NCBI GenBank assembly: GCA_933822405.4
Contig: CAKOGP040002202.1
Location: forward strand, 186,001-250,000
Direction: 5' to 3'
DNA: 64,000 bases
DNA from: Cylindrotheca closterium
Taxonomy: Eukaryota > Bacillariophyta > Bacillariophyceae > Bacillariales > Bacillariaceae
The position numbers were made by a program, and so were the translations under genes. Positions 42,204 through 52,082 of the stretch are shown here, piece by piece (positions within the stretch are counted from its first letter, which is position 1; each line of letters opens with the position of its first letter). The notes under the pieces are model-generated. The model searched no databases and was not told where the DNA came from. It saw only the letters and a list, made by a program, of their open reading frames with translations.

Positions 42204-43349
42204 CTAAACCACCCGCTTGTATTCTCCAGTATCTATTGTAAACAAGTGTTGTCCCTTTTTAGGCGTTTTGTCCACATAGTCACTATTGGCTTTGGCAACT
42301 TCTTGAATCTTGTCCACTCCCATTTGTTTGGCGACAGACTCGTGGACCCAGAGGGTCTCTCCCCAATAGATGAGCATCATGACAAATTGATAACCATTTG
42401 ACTTGAGAATCGTCTGAAGTTCAGGTTTGGGTCGCTCCACTGTCAAAAAGTGGATTGTGTAAGACTCGTAAGGAAAGTCTCTCATAATTAATTCTTCCGC
42501 CCCCTCCACATCCAATGACAGATAATCAATGGATTTCGGAACCCCAAAGTCGTCAAAGATGGATTTCAGACTAATGGTATATCGTTGTTCCGTTTCAACT
42601 TTGGAATGGTCTTTATTGTCCATGCCATCTCCTACAATCCCCCCAAATTCTTTATTTGTCAAAGATACTGTGACTTTGTTTTGATCTTGCCTCGAGCCCA
42701 CAAAGGCAGCCGCCACATCGCACTGTCTGTGGGCCAATCGGTACCAATACATGGGATTGGGTTCGACACACAAGCCGTGCCATCCCTTTTTTTCCAACAA
42801 CAAAGTATTGCTGAGTTGAATGGGATCATTTGCTGCCAAGTCGACAAAGTAAAAGGAAGGTTCCTCCTCTGCTGCTGCTGCTACTTGAGATGCCAAGGCC
42901 AGGGCTAGTGCGGCCACGATGCGATCCTGATCCACTTGACTTCCTCTGCCGTATTGTTTATATACCATACCCTCTGAATTGTTGGGCAACGAGTTAATAG
43001 AGTCCTCTGGTCCATGATAAACATGAATGGCGTGAAAACCAGCAGCCTTGTCTCGCAGAAAGGATGGGCGTTCCTGTGATTTCAATGTGACAGCATTTGT
43101 ATTTTTGGTTGTCGTTTTTGCTGGATTGGAAGAAGACGACTCATGATATTTTGATGTATCAGTGGTATCGTTAATGGTGGACAGAGATCGAGCAACATCA
43201 AACTCTACATCGGATGCAGAATTGGCACTGTATGCAACAAGGAAGAACATCACAACAACTATCAGCACAAGCATGCCTTGCATCGAGCATCCTTCACCAC
43301 AAGCAAAGCAACGATTGGACCTTCTTCGACGCTTGCGAGAACGAATCAT
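42204..43349 (-). CDS. FkbM-type methyltransferase-like type II membrane protein
   Basis: The protein has 381 residues. A basic cytosolic N terminus (RSRKRRRRSNR) precedes one hydrophobic segment (GMLVLIVVVMFFLVAYSA), so it is probably a Golgi/ER type II protein. The lumenal part carries the SAM-binding order of FkbM/Methyltransf_21 proteins. It reads FYFVDLAANDPIQLSNTLLL, then GLCVEPNPMYWYRLAHR, IDYLSLDVEGAEELIMRDF and IHFLTVERPK. The first loop is D-L-A-A-N rather than the common D-x-G-A-N-x-G, a possible change in the cofactor loop. Such enzymes O-methylate sugars or other acceptors; the acceptor here is unknown. The stem is Ser/Thr-rich, as in glycosylation-pathway enzymes. Confidence 0.8.
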   Translation of the reverse strand: MIRSRKRRRRSNRCFACGEGCSMQGMLVLIVVVMFFLVAYSANSASDVEFDVARSLSTINDTTDTSKYHESSSSNPAKTTTKNTNAVTLKSQERPSFLRDKAAGFHAIHVYHGPEDSINSLPNNSEGMVYKQYGRGSQVDQDRIVAALALALASQVAAAAEEEPSFYFVDLAANDPIQLSNTLLLEKKGWHGLCVEPNPMYWYRLAHRQCDVAAAFVGSRQDQNKVTVSLTNKEFGGIVGDGMDNKDHSKVETEQRYTISLKSIFDDFGVPKSIDYLSLDVEGAEELIMRDFPYESYTIHFLTVERPKPELQTILKSNGYQFVMMLIYWGETLWVHESVAKQMGVDKIQEVAKANSDYVDKTPKKGQHLFTIDTGEYKRVV

Positions 43350-43918
43350 TCCAATCGACTATTGATGGAATTGAATTGAATTGATTCTTCCCTCCAACTT
43401 TTTTGAATGGGTGGTCGTCCAACCTTGCAGTTTCGAAGTTGTGCTTGGTACGACTACGTACAGTATTTGATATTTGATTGAATGGATTTGCAATTTGGAG
43501 GCAGCTTCCCAAGATTTGTTTCAAAACTCTCCTGTTGATTGATTGATTCACACGAATTGAGTTGCCGCGCAGAAGTAATTTTGAAAGCACTGCCCGCGTT
43601 TCCCTGGAACGCCATCCAACGCAGAATGCCTCTTACGTGACGCGCGAATGGTTTGAACTGGAGATGCCGAGCGTTAGATCTCGTTCAAACTCAGTCGAAG
43701 CAGTCTAGCAGATTTAAACATCGGCGCGATGTATTTAGGGAAACATGCTTGCATTCAAATTTACTTATGGCCAGTGTTTGAAAGCCGCGCGCATCAATTT
43801 TTTCACCATTTTTTGAACAGATCCTTTTTGAGTGGAAGCCTTATTTTTGACAGGAGGTTCTTTCAGGCACATCAATCACCATTCTCATTGTTGATTGCAG
43901 GCATACTTTACCAAACTT
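43350..43918. other. Divergent spacer
   Basis: Head-to-head region between the FkbM-type gene and the coiled-coil gene, with GATTGATTGATTCAC near 43539. No gene. Confidence 0.45.
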
Positions 43919-44722
43919 ATGTCCCAACCACTTCACCACTCCTTCATTTTACGTCCTGCCAATACAGGAAGCTCCATGATGCAGAGCTTGGGGAATAAGA
44001 ACAATGATAATAATACCCAAGTCATTCCTCCCGATCGCCCCCATTTGACTTTGTTGAGAAATAAAACACTCACAAGTCCTCCACGATGGAGTCGACGGCG
44101 GTGTCCCAGACCTACGCAGCTCCTTCACAAATTCGATACTTATAATTCCAACAACGAATTGAGGGCTGAATTCGAACCACCCTCTTCCCCAGCGTATTGG
44201 AAGGAACGCTGTCATCGATTCCAAGACTTGTGCCAATCTTCTCGCAAGCGCATACGAGAAATGGAAGAAGATCAACGGCAATTGCGTCGGAGAATACACT
44301 ACTTGGAAGAACGGTTGACTTCCTCCTCCTCTTCTTCCAATGCACAACCAAAGAAGGTACGGAGTGTCACACCTTGTCAGGGAGAAGACGACAAGGCTGG
44401 TGATACCTGTGGTGTACCTTCCATGATTGTGGCAGACACAAACAAGAGGGAATGCTTCTACATGGCTGATTGCGAGGGCATGTCCGATTCGGAATATGGG
44501 GAACACTACTGTGCATTTGATGACGAAGAGGACGACGATGATGCTGAAGAAGACGAGGAAGAAGAAAAGCAAAATGAAACTAAGAAAGATGGAGTCAAGA
44601 AGGAGGAGGAAGAAACACAAGTCGTCATCAAGAAGGAAGCAAAGGATATTCCAGAGGTAAAGGAAACGAAGGTGGAAGAGAAACAACCAATTGAAGACGA
44701 ACAACGGGATGACAAAGAATAA
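43919..44722 (+). CDS. Acidic coiled-coil hypothetical protein (267 aa)
   Basis: The ATG at 43919 (MSQPLHHS) is used; the frame is open a few codons further but without ATG. The centre has a coiled coil (YWKERCHRFQDLCQ, KRIREMEEDQRQLRRR, IHYLEERL). A Cys-containing stretch follows (RECFYMADCEGMSDSEYG). The end is a long Glu/Asp/Lys-rich tail (from FDDEEDDDD to the C terminus). No signal or membrane segment and no recognised domain. Codon order and composition look coding; the opposite strand is open only because of the GAA/GAG runs. Confidence 0.6.
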   Translation: MSQPLHHSFILRPANTGSSMMQSLGNKNNDNNTQVIPPDRPHLTLLRNKTLTSPPRWSRRRCPRPTQLLHKFDTYNSNNELRAEFEPPSSPAYWKERCHRFQDLCQSSRKRIREMEEDQRQLRRRIHYLEERLTSSSSSSNAQPKKVRSVTPCQGEDDKAGDTCGVPSMIVADTNKRECFYMADCEGMSDSEYGEHYCAFDDEEDDDDAEEDEEEEKQNETKKDGVKKEEEETQVVIKKEAKDIPEVKETKVEEKQPIEDEQRDDKE

Positions 44723-45133
44723 ACATTCAAACAGGGAAGCTATAATCAATGTCAAACAAAGAATTTGACTGTAATTTTGAGAAGCATTAGTAGAAATAGA
44801 AACTTATGAACACTGCATTCTGCACTTATTTAGTAGTAATGTACCGTAGTACATGGGAATAATCAGACTATTATATGTATTGTCAAGCGTATTGTAGGAT
44901 GCCCGTTGTTATTCGCAGGTTAGTAAATGCAGAACTGGTGCTATATGGAAGCAAAGGGACAATTCCTCCTTTTTGGCCTAGCACAAAGCAATGAAAAAAT
45001 CGGCACTTGCTTGATGTGAATAGCTTTTCCATCAATAATATAGAACTCCTGTTGGACAATGCTAATTGTACGCTTTGATGATCGCAATCGAGATGAAGAT
45101 GAAACAGACCAAAACTAGTTCTCGCTATGTTCA
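44723..45133. other. Convergent 3' flanks
   Basis: AT-rich; nothing recognised. Confidence 0.5.
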
Positions 45134-45736
45134 TTACGTTGCATTGTCACTCTCCACCAGACGCTCTATCAGCTCTTCTCGAGTAGTCCCACCAACATCG
45201 AGTCCACGGTATCGTAAGAGTCCCTTCAATTCAATTACTCCCAATGGTGCATAGTACGCAGTTTTGTCTACTTTCTTCTGGTCAGATGAAGCACCATCAG
45301 TAGCGTTTTCGTCAGTTTCGGCTTCTTCTTCATAAGAGTAGGCTTGCCACAACCACTCGGTATCTTCGCCACTGATTTCGGCATCATTGTTATCATCATC
45401 GTCATCATCATCATCATCATCATTAATGGTACCCAAAAAGTGTCCCACTGGAAACCATTCTCCCCGCTTGGAGGATTCCAAAATCTCTGGAGAAATCTGG
45501 AGCTTCCCTTCGTCCTGGGCTTCAATCAACATGAGTGGCTCGTGAGTCTTGTATTTGCGGTATGCTTCCGACAACAGATCGGGAGAGCATTGCAAGACAA
45601 AGAGCGGTTCGTAACATTCAATCTCGCTGGCAGGATCCTTGAGCCATTTGTGAATGCGCACTTGGGTCAGGGTTGGACTCAATTGCGGAATTACAATTCT
45701 GGCTCGTTTCAGTTGGAGGAGCGTGCGATGGACCAT
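45134..45736 (-). CDS. Lipoyl/biotinyl-like domain + SAP domain protein
   Basis: The first ATG in frame is at 45736 (MVHRTLLQLKR), giving 200 residues. Residues about 12-80 (RIVIPQLSPTLTQVRIHKW, then YEPLFVLQ and PLMLIEAQDEGKLQIS) follow the strand order of the lipoyl domain of 2-oxoacid dehydrogenase E2. The signature I-P-x-LSPT is clear, but the D-K-A lipoylation turn is replaced by a longer KYKTHE stretch. An Asp run (10) and an acidic linker lead to a C-terminal SAP-like helix pair (VIELKGLLRYRGLDVGGTTREELIERLVE). The short basic N terminus could be a mitochondrial presequence. The combination is unusual; function unknown. Confidence 0.65.
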   Translation of the reverse strand: MVHRTLLQLKRARIVIPQLSPTLTQVRIHKWLKDPASEIECYEPLFVLQCSPDLLSEAYRKYKTHEPLMLIEAQDEGKLQISPEILESSKRGEWFPVGHFLGTINDDDDDDDDDDNNDAEISGEDTEWLWQAYSYEEEAETDENATDGASSDQKKVDKTAYYAPLGVIELKGLLRYRGLDVGGTTREELIERLVESDNAT

Positions 45737-46003
45737 GATATGAATCGGTGAATGAAGCAGATGCAAGTAGATGTAAGTGGAGTAGAGGATTGAGTTATGG
45801 TAACTGTATAATTGTGTCGAGTGTTGCTTGCGATGATGATGAGGAATATGTATGCGAGTATGAAGATGAGTCAGTCCCTAATCGAATCAGTCGATCACAG
45901 CTAGAATAGTGAAGCGGAAGTATTATTATATTAACAGTCCAATGCAATGTCAGCCTGGAAATGAAAACTGACCGGAGTTCTTTATGAAAAATGTAATGTA
46001 AAA
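45737..46003. other. Short spacer
   Basis: Upstream of the lipoyl-like gene; no feature. Confidence 0.4.
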
Positions 46004-47722
46004 TCATAGCTGGGCTTTCCCAAGAAAGAAGAGGACATTGGGAACAATGACGTTAGCCCCGCAAGTGTAGCGATGATCGAGCCTCTCCTCCGTACTGCTA
46101 CTACTAGCAGTCGAGGCAATAGCGAGATCGTTATTCATGGATGCTTTCCATACGGCCAATTCCGCGGTGGAGGTGGCCTCCATCAACTCGTATTTTGAAA
46201 GTATAGAGTATATGTGGCCGAACTTATGCCGCCTTTTGGCGTGTCGGCGCAAGTCCTTGACCAAGGAGTTGACTTCTAGTTGCACCTCGTCTTTCCAGCG
46301 CGGAATGAGAGATACTTTGAGCCCACGATCTACGACCGTCTTGCGAAAGACATGATGGAGTGCCTTGGAAGCTCTGGTTGTGTAATTCCACTCCAAGTAG
46401 TCCAATGGGGTGAATCCCCAGGTATCCTTGCGCCAGGCAAACTTCAGTGGATAATGATCCAGAAGGGTGGAAAAGAGAGAAACATCGGGGTTTGTGGACA
46501 GAGCGAGGATATGGAATGGAGTCATTCCAAGCTTGTCGACTTGTGGGGCACGCTTCACTTCAATGGCAGCTGCCAGCAAGCGACGGGTGATGGAGGGGGC
46601 ATAGTGGGCTTGGTAGTAGCAAATCCTATGGACGGGTAGAAAATCGAACCTTCCTCTCAGCATATCCAAAAGACCCGAGTCGGACTCATCCGAGCTTGGG
46701 AATTTTTCTTGGAGTGGATTCGGGGGTGCTTCCAAGCCAGGGTCAGAGGATACAAAGATATCCGAGTTTCGAACGGTGCGGACATGTGGTTCCACAAACA
46801 TGTTGCGCAAAGATTCACAACCATGGAAGACAGCAGCTCCAATGAACTGACTCCCACTTGGAGGGAGTTCCACCGAAATCAAACTGTCGCACCAACAGAA
46901 GGCGTATGGGTCAATCATCCGAACAGTGGATGGAACCCGAAAGGTCGTTAAGCTGAAGCAACCGCGGAAGGCACAGTTCTCAATCATGGAGAGACCTTCA
47001 ACTACAGCCACCGACCGCAAGGCAGAACAATCTTGGAAGGCCCGTTCGGCAATCTCTCGTACCGTTGATGGCACAGCAATAAAGAGCAAGTTGCTACAAG
47101 ACGCAAAGGCAAGAACACCAATCCGCAACAGCCCTTCGCATAATTCCACCGTCGATAGAGCTCGACAGTTTGCGAAAGCTCCTTTTCGAATTTCTACTAC
47201 AGTTGATGGGACCTTCACTCTCGTCAAATTAACACAGTGAGCGAAGGCTCTTGCTCCGATTACCTTGAGGCCGTTGGATAAGTTTACGTCAAGTAAATTC
47301 ATGCATCGATAAAAGCTACCTCTTTTGATGTCGTCGACTGAAGGAGGAACGGAAATGTGCTGAAGGCATTCGCAAGAATTGAATGCATCTTGACCAATGA
47401 CACGAAGTCCTTCATTCATTTCAACTGCTCGCAAGTTGAAGCGAAACTGAAAGGTTTTTCTCCGCAATGTTCGAACGGATGACTCAAAGCGCACATGGCT
47501 CACGTTATCTGGCACATCTAGATGATTCTCTCCATCATACGAAAAGCTGATCAAACTGCTGTGAGTTTCATCATCGTCCTCATCATGCTCGCTCTCACTG
47601 TCACTGAGTGACCCAACGGTACTCTCCTCTTCGAGAATGCTTTCCTCGTCGCTACTGCTGTCATCGAAAGATATCGACATGGTTGCGTTCGAACTGTCAT
47701 CGTCGCTTTCCACTGCCGCCAT
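46004..47722 (-). CDS. BspA-type leucine-rich-repeat protein (572 aa)
   Basis: The N-terminal 60 residues are Ser/Asp/Glu-rich. From about residue 90 to 310 there are eight or nine BspA/LRR_5 repeats of 23 residues with the pattern I-x2-x-A-F-x2-C-x-x-L-x3-x-V/L-P-x-S/T-V. Examples are VIGQDAFNSCECLQHISVP, VIGARAFAHCVNLTRVKVP and EIRKGAFANCRALSTVEL. The C-terminal part (about 340-470) has IHRICYYQAHY and MTPFHILALS with DTWGFTPLDYLEWN, an ankyrin-like pair often fused to these repeats in diatoms. No signal peptide is visible, so it is probably intracellular. Binding partner unknown. Confidence 0.8.
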   Translation of the reverse strand: MAAVESDDDSSNATMSISFDDSSSDEESILEEESTVGSLSDSESEHDEDDDETHSSLISFSYDGENHLDVPDNVSHVRFESSVRTLRRKTFQFRFNLRAVEMNEGLRVIGQDAFNSCECLQHISVPPSVDDIKRGSFYRCMNLLDVNLSNGLKVIGARAFAHCVNLTRVKVPSTVVEIRKGAFANCRALSTVELCEGLLRIGVLAFASCSNLLFIAVPSTVREIAERAFQDCSALRSVAVVEGLSMIENCAFRGCFSLTTFRVPSTVRMIDPYAFCWCDSLISVELPPSGSQFIGAAVFHGCESLRNMFVEPHVRTVRNSDIFVSSDPGLEAPPNPLQEKFPSSDESDSGLLDMLRGRFDFLPVHRICYYQAHYAPSITRRLLAAAIEVKRAPQVDKLGMTPFHILALSTNPDVSLFSTLLDHYPLKFAWRKDTWGFTPLDYLEWNYTTRASKALHHVFRKTVVDRGLKVSLIPRWKDEVQLEVNSLVKDLRRHAKRRHKFGHIYSILSKYELMEATSTAELAVWKASMNNDLAIASTASSSSTEERLDHRYTCGANVIVPNVLFFLGKAQL

Positions 47723-48554
47723 CGTCTAGGTTTTGATACTTCTTCTTTTGGTCTTGTAATTGTTGTATGATGGCTAGGAACTGGTATCTTTTCTTTAACT
47801 GGCGGAAACGTGGCGGCAAACTGACGTTCCTGGCGTGCGATTTCTGGTCTTATTATTTTTTAGAGGCAATTGATTGGCCAAAATGAGGCTGACGTCAATT
47901 CTCCCATCACAAAAAAAAGGAGCCAATTTGAAATTCTCCCGAGCTGGGCTTCCAATGGCCAACAGTACCAAGTGCTGTAGAGCTCGTAAAAGCTGAGGAT
48001 CGAAACTCTCTACTCCATGTAACATTTTCCTTCTGCAGTTGGAACTGTTCATCAGCATTACTGTACCCTATTATTTGCCAAAGTTGCTCACAGTAGGTTG
48101 TGTGATGTTTGTAACACCGCACTTTGAGAATTTCTTGAATGGCTCTACTACTCTCATGACACTGAGAGGTCCTAACGATGTTGCCAGTGAGAACGAATGG
48201 ATTTTTCTGTTCATCAATCTTCACCATCTTGCCTTCGGAGATACAAATGACTCCGAAGAAAGGATAATATCATATTGTACTCGTACCGGTACGTGTACAC
48301 GTGTACCTTGTCAAACGTGATGTAATTTCGATGAGGCAAAAAGATAAACCTTCGCGTTTGTGTCCAATCTAATTAAGAAGGTGGGTTTTCCCCTTGGGAA
48401 AATGCCAAAAATCTCTTTTAAGTCCAACCACTGCCAACGGTCATAAGCTCCAGAAACCTGAAGGAGGTGAGACATTTTCGTGTTGTTTTTGACACACACC
48501 ACAAACAATCTCCGAACGAGGTAACATAAAAAAGCAACTGACCAGCAATCGACA
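47723..48554. other. Divergent spacer
   Basis: Promoters of the LRR gene and the first RGLE gene of the trio. A 12-bp palindrome CGTACCGGTACG lies at 48282-48293, followed by GTGTACACGTGTAC. No gene. Confidence 0.5.
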
Positions 48555-49322
48555 ATGGCGTTCCAAAAACTCAAGAAGAGACTCCTCAAGAAAAAGTCTC
48601 CAAGAACCAACAATGGTGTTGATCTGAAATCATCTGCTGACGACTCGCAACGTACATGTCGAACTATGGTTTCTGACTCGCCACCTTCCAGCAGAACAGT
48701 GCTGGAAAGCACACCCGAACTAGTACAGCCAGCTATGTATGGCTACGAAGATGCGGCACCAGATGCAGCTGCTAAGAGCCTATCCCTAGATCCCTATGGA
48801 TACGAAGTGCACGATCCATCACCAGTGGCGGCTCGACCAAGACGATCCTCTATGAAGGGATTGGATCCTACCCGACCTCCACGAAGGCGCCACTCCATCT
48901 CCTTTGAGAAAGAGGTGAAAGTAAACAAAGTCGTTCCAATCGCGACCATGGTAAAAGACAAAGGAGACATGTGGTTGCAAGGCCAAGACTATTCCAGAAT
49001 TGCCAACAAGGTCAACAGGATTGTAGAACGATCTGCTAGTGGAAAGGGTGACAAATTTTGTGTTCGTGGTTTGGAACACATGATTGAAAGAAGGGCAGGA
49101 AAGGAAGATGAGCCGCGAACTGAGGCGTGGGATACTGTCTTGGACGAACAACATACTCAGTGCGTAACAGGAAACTACAGCGAAGAAACTTTGTCTCAGA
49201 AATACATTTTGTGCTCGAAACAAAGCCGAATGGAAGCGAAGCTACGTGCCTTGCAAGATGAGCAAGAGGTATCTCGATACTTGGAGGAAACCAGACATTA
49301 CTGTCGACGGATGTCAATGTGA
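48555..49322 (+). CDS. RGLE family protein, trio member 1 (255 aa)
   Basis: The start MAFQKLKKRLLKKK is basic and matches the starts of members 2 and 3 (MAF/MAL + basic). In order: YGYEDAAPDAAAKSL, DPYGYEVHDPSP, RRSSMKG, the basic RRRHSISFEKEVKVNKVVPI, DMWLQGQDYSRI, FCVRGLEHMIE, AWDTVLDEQHTQ, helix RMEAKLRALQDEQEVSRYL, and the end CRRMSM. RRSSM and RRHSIS look like sites for basophilic kinases (inference). No membrane segment or known catalytic motif. It belongs to the same family as the gene at 22079-22951. Confidence 0.78.
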   Translation: MAFQKLKKRLLKKKSPRTNNGVDLKSSADDSQRTCRTMVSDSPPSSRTVLESTPELVQPAMYGYEDAAPDAAAKSLSLDPYGYEVHDPSPVAARPRRSSMKGLDPTRPPRRRHSISFEKEVKVNKVVPIATMVKDKGDMWLQGQDYSRIANKVNRIVERSASGKGDKFCVRGLEHMIERRAGKEDEPRTEAWDTVLDEQHTQCVTGNYSEETLSQKYILCSKQSRMEAKLRALQDEQEVSRYLEETRHYCRRMSM

Positions 49323-49963
49323 GTGCAGCTCCACATCCCCCATCTCCCAATGCTCATTCAAAACCCACCAAAATAGGAATCAGGGTACTTTCACATAAAA
49401 GATAGAATATAACTACAATACATAATACGACATCGAGAACGGCAAAACAAATACCTGCGATCCATCCATCATCGGATATACCTCCTGTAATCCGATATTT
49501 CATTGGCTGAGTCAAGGAAACCTAGTACGATACCGCAATCTGCCACCTCCTTCTTGGTGTACTGGTACCGGTTTGGTTGCTGAGGTGAAATAAGGTTTTA
49601 TAGGTCCTAAACACAATGTTGTACCCAGGTATTGGTACCGGTACTGGTACTCGAAGAGTTACGAGTAGAATTTTAAAAAGTAAGTAGGATGAAAGAATCC
49701 TATTATTAGAGATGGCGCGTGACGATTATGCCAAAGCGCCTTTCAATTTTTTTTACGATTAAAAATGCCTCTGTGGTGTTAAACATGAATCGATATATAT
49801 GAAGTATGCATTAATTGGTGTCTGATAATTGTTAGACGAAGTGCAAGATCTACATCAAGAACCAAGAGCACATCTTCGTTGTGTCTTTCAGCAGTACTGC
49901 TCTGTAGCAACATGGTCCATAAGATTGACAAGTAAACGAAGATTTGGTTTCCGGCTTTCCAAG
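49323..49963. other. Spacer between trio members 1 and 2
   Basis: GTACCGGTAC at 49635-49644 and TACCGGT at 49566-49572; AT-rich otherwise. Confidence 0.5.
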
Positions 49964-50788
49964 ATGGCATTCCTTTCACCACATGCGCTAAGGAAGAGAC
50001 TGCAGCTGAGGAAAAGAGGACGCACCAACAAAACTGCAGGCGATGATTCCAAACCGGCGGATGATTCCAAACCGGCGGATGATTCCAAACCGGCGGATGA
50101 TTCCCAACGCACATCCATCGGTGATTCCGAAAACTCAATGCTTACCTCTGCAAATGCATTTGAAAGGAAGACAGAAATACAACCCGAGGTCTACGGATAC
50201 GAGAATGCAATTCCTGACGCGGCTGCAAAGAACATGGCCAGAGCTTCTAGTAGAGATCCCTACGGATATGAATTGCATGATCCGTCCTCGCCAGGAGCGC
50301 AACCAAGACGATCCTCCTTGAAAGGATCTAACCCTGAACCTCGACTACGACGAAGGCGCCACTCCATCTGCTTTGAAAACGAAGTGAAAGTTAACAAAGT
50401 GGTTCCAATCGCAACAATGGTGAATGACAAGGGAGAAATGTGGCTTCAAGGCAAAGACTACTACAAAATTATCAACAAGGTCAACACGATTGTTGACCAA
50501 ACTAACAGTGGCAAGGGGAAAAAATATTGTGTAAGAGGTTTGGAGCATATGGTTAAAAGAAGGGACGACCCAAGTGAGCCTCGATCTGAGGCGTGGGACA
50601 CCGTTTTGTACGAACAACAAATTCAGCAGGCCACGGGAGACTACAATGAAGAAGCATTGTCTAGAAAATACAGATGTTGTTCGAACCAAAGTCGAATGAA
50701 AGCGAAGATTCGGGCCATTAAGGATGAACAAGACGTATCTACATACTTGGAGGATACTAGAAGGCATTGTCGCCGAATGTCTATGTGA
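49964..50788 (+). CDS. RGLE family protein, trio member 2 (274 aa)
   Basis: The ATG at 49964 (MAFLSPHALRK) is chosen over the longer upstream frame because it matches the starts of members 1 and 3. Near residue 28 an 18-bp unit encoding DDSKPA is repeated three times and followed by DDSQRTS; member 1 has only one DDSQRT. The body follows member 1: YGYENAIPDAAAKNM, DPYGYELHDPSS, RRSSLKG, RRRHSICFENEVKVNKVVPI, MWLQGKDYYKI, YCVRGLEHMVK, AWDTVLYEQQIQ, CRRMSM. Clearly a recent tandem duplicate. Confidence 0.78.
   Translation: MAFLSPHALRKRLQLRKRGRTNKTAGDDSKPADDSKPADDSKPADDSQRTSIGDSENSMLTSANAFERKTEIQPEVYGYENAIPDAAAKNMARASSRDPYGYELHDPSSPGAQPRRSSLKGSNPEPRLRRRRHSICFENEVKVNKVVPIATMVNDKGEMWLQGKDYYKIINKVNTIVDQTNSGKGKKYCVRGLEHMVKRRDDPSEPRSEAWDTVLYEQQIQQATGDYNEEALSRKYRCCSNQSRMKAKIRAIKDEQDVSTYLEDTRRHCRRMSM
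50041..50105 (+). repeat. 18-bp in-frame tandem repeat
   Basis: GATGATTCCAAACCGGCG occurs three times, with a fourth partial unit (GATGATTCC), and adds DDSKPA units to trio member 2. Confidence 0.95.
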
Positions 50789-51326
50789 GAAGTATATTGT
50801 ACATGCTCCCCCTCTCCCTCCTTCCCCCCTTTTAACTACGATGCTAAGTCACTGTAGGGTACACAGATTGTACACGTGTACTGTACCTAGTAGCGGATAA
50901 TTAGTTCGGAAATATCGGAGAAAGTGTAAGAACTTATTTCTCATTTTTATATATACGTAAGTTCGTGTTCTTTTCCCAACAATTATTAGACACTCCTCCT
51001 CGGAGAAATGCGAAGGAACCTTAGTCCTCCCTTGCATTGAAAGTTTAAGTTTCTTGCATTTTTTGCTTGCACAATTCGGAAAAATATCGCCCCACACAGC
51101 TAAAGTTATCCGCCAGGAGAAACAATTTGATTTAACGAAGAAGGTCACAGAGTTCGATGGCAATCTGTAATTTCGCACCCAGTTTCGCCGACACTTCAAG
51201 GCACAGATGTTTTAGCTGTTGTGAAAGATCGAGTCTTCTAATGTACTGTACCGCATCTTCACAAATCACAAGCGTTGAAGATTTCCAAACAAACTTCTCC
51301 ATTCCGACATCAATTGAAGCGTTACA
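50789..51326. other. Spacer between trio members 2 and 3
   Basis: No gene; short GTACACGTGTAC-type palindromes near 50870-50882. Confidence 0.45.
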
Positions 51327-52082
51327 ATGGCCCTCAAAAACCTGAAGTTAAGATTCAAGAAGAACAGCTCGTCGTCGTCGGATGAGTTCAGCAAGAATGA
51401 ACAGAAGGAATCATCCTCCTCGTTGGACTCCGATGAAACCGAAATCACCATAGCTGAAGAAGATGAAGCCAAGTATGGATACAATACTTACAATGACGTG
51501 GAGCCAAAACATTCACTGAATCCTACTTCGTATAACGCTGTGGAAAGTGACTCTAACAGTCAGCACCAGCAGCCGCAGCATCATCATGAAAGAAGAATGG
51601 CCCCTCGCCGCTCTTCGCTCAGGGGCAGCAACGGCCCAAGACAACGTGCCCGTCGCCACTCTCTCACATTCTCAAGCGAAGTGGTTGTGCAAAAAATTAC
51701 ACCCACACAAGAAATGGCAAAGAAAAAGTCTCTCTGGTTTGGAGAAAAGGACTATGATAAAATGAAGGATAAGATCTTCATGATTGCTGAGCAGGCAAGG
51801 GAAGGCAACGGTCAAAAGCATTGTACACGGGGATTGGAGAGTATCATTCTAGATGGTTCCGAGGAGCGTAAATTTGCAGCGTGGGATGCTGTGCTGGACG
51901 AGCAGGAACATCAAATACAATCTGGTGCCGAGCACTTTGATGAGGATGCCCTCTCGCAATCTTATCGAGACGCATGCGAGGAGAGCCGTACCGTCGCCAC
52001 TGCTCGAGCGCAACAAGATGAAAAGGCAGTAGCGGAGTACCTTGCCGAAACTCGACGATACTGCCGCCGAATGTCCCTGTAA
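51327..52082 (+). CDS. RGLE family protein, trio member 3 (251 aa)
   Basis: Starts MALKNLKLRFKKN, then a Ser/acidic stretch. In order: YGYNTYNDVEPKH, RRSSLRG, ARRHSLTFSSEVVVQKITP, SLWFGEKDYDKM, HCTRGLESII, AWDAVLDEQEHQ, helix ESRTVATARAQQDEKAVAEYL, and the end CRRMSL. RGLE is preceded by C-T rather than C-V. It is more diverged from members 1 and 2 than they are from each other, so it represents the older duplication. Confidence 0.78.
   Translation: MALKNLKLRFKKNSSSSSDEFSKNEQKESSSSLDSDETEITIAEEDEAKYGYNTYNDVEPKHSLNPTSYNAVESDSNSQHQQPQHHHERRMAPRRSSLRGSNGPRQRARRHSLTFSSEVVVQKITPTQEMAKKKSLWFGEKDYDKMKDKIFMIAEQAREGNGQKHCTRGLESIILDGSEERKFAAWDAVLDEQEHQIQSGAEHFDEDALSQSYRDACEESRTVATARAQQDEKAVAEYLAETRRYCRRMSL

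Noticed and set aside
43949..44755. 268-codon minus-strand frame
   Set aside because: Caused by GAA/GAG-rich coding on the plus strand, giving Phe/Leu/Ser runs that mimic membrane helices.
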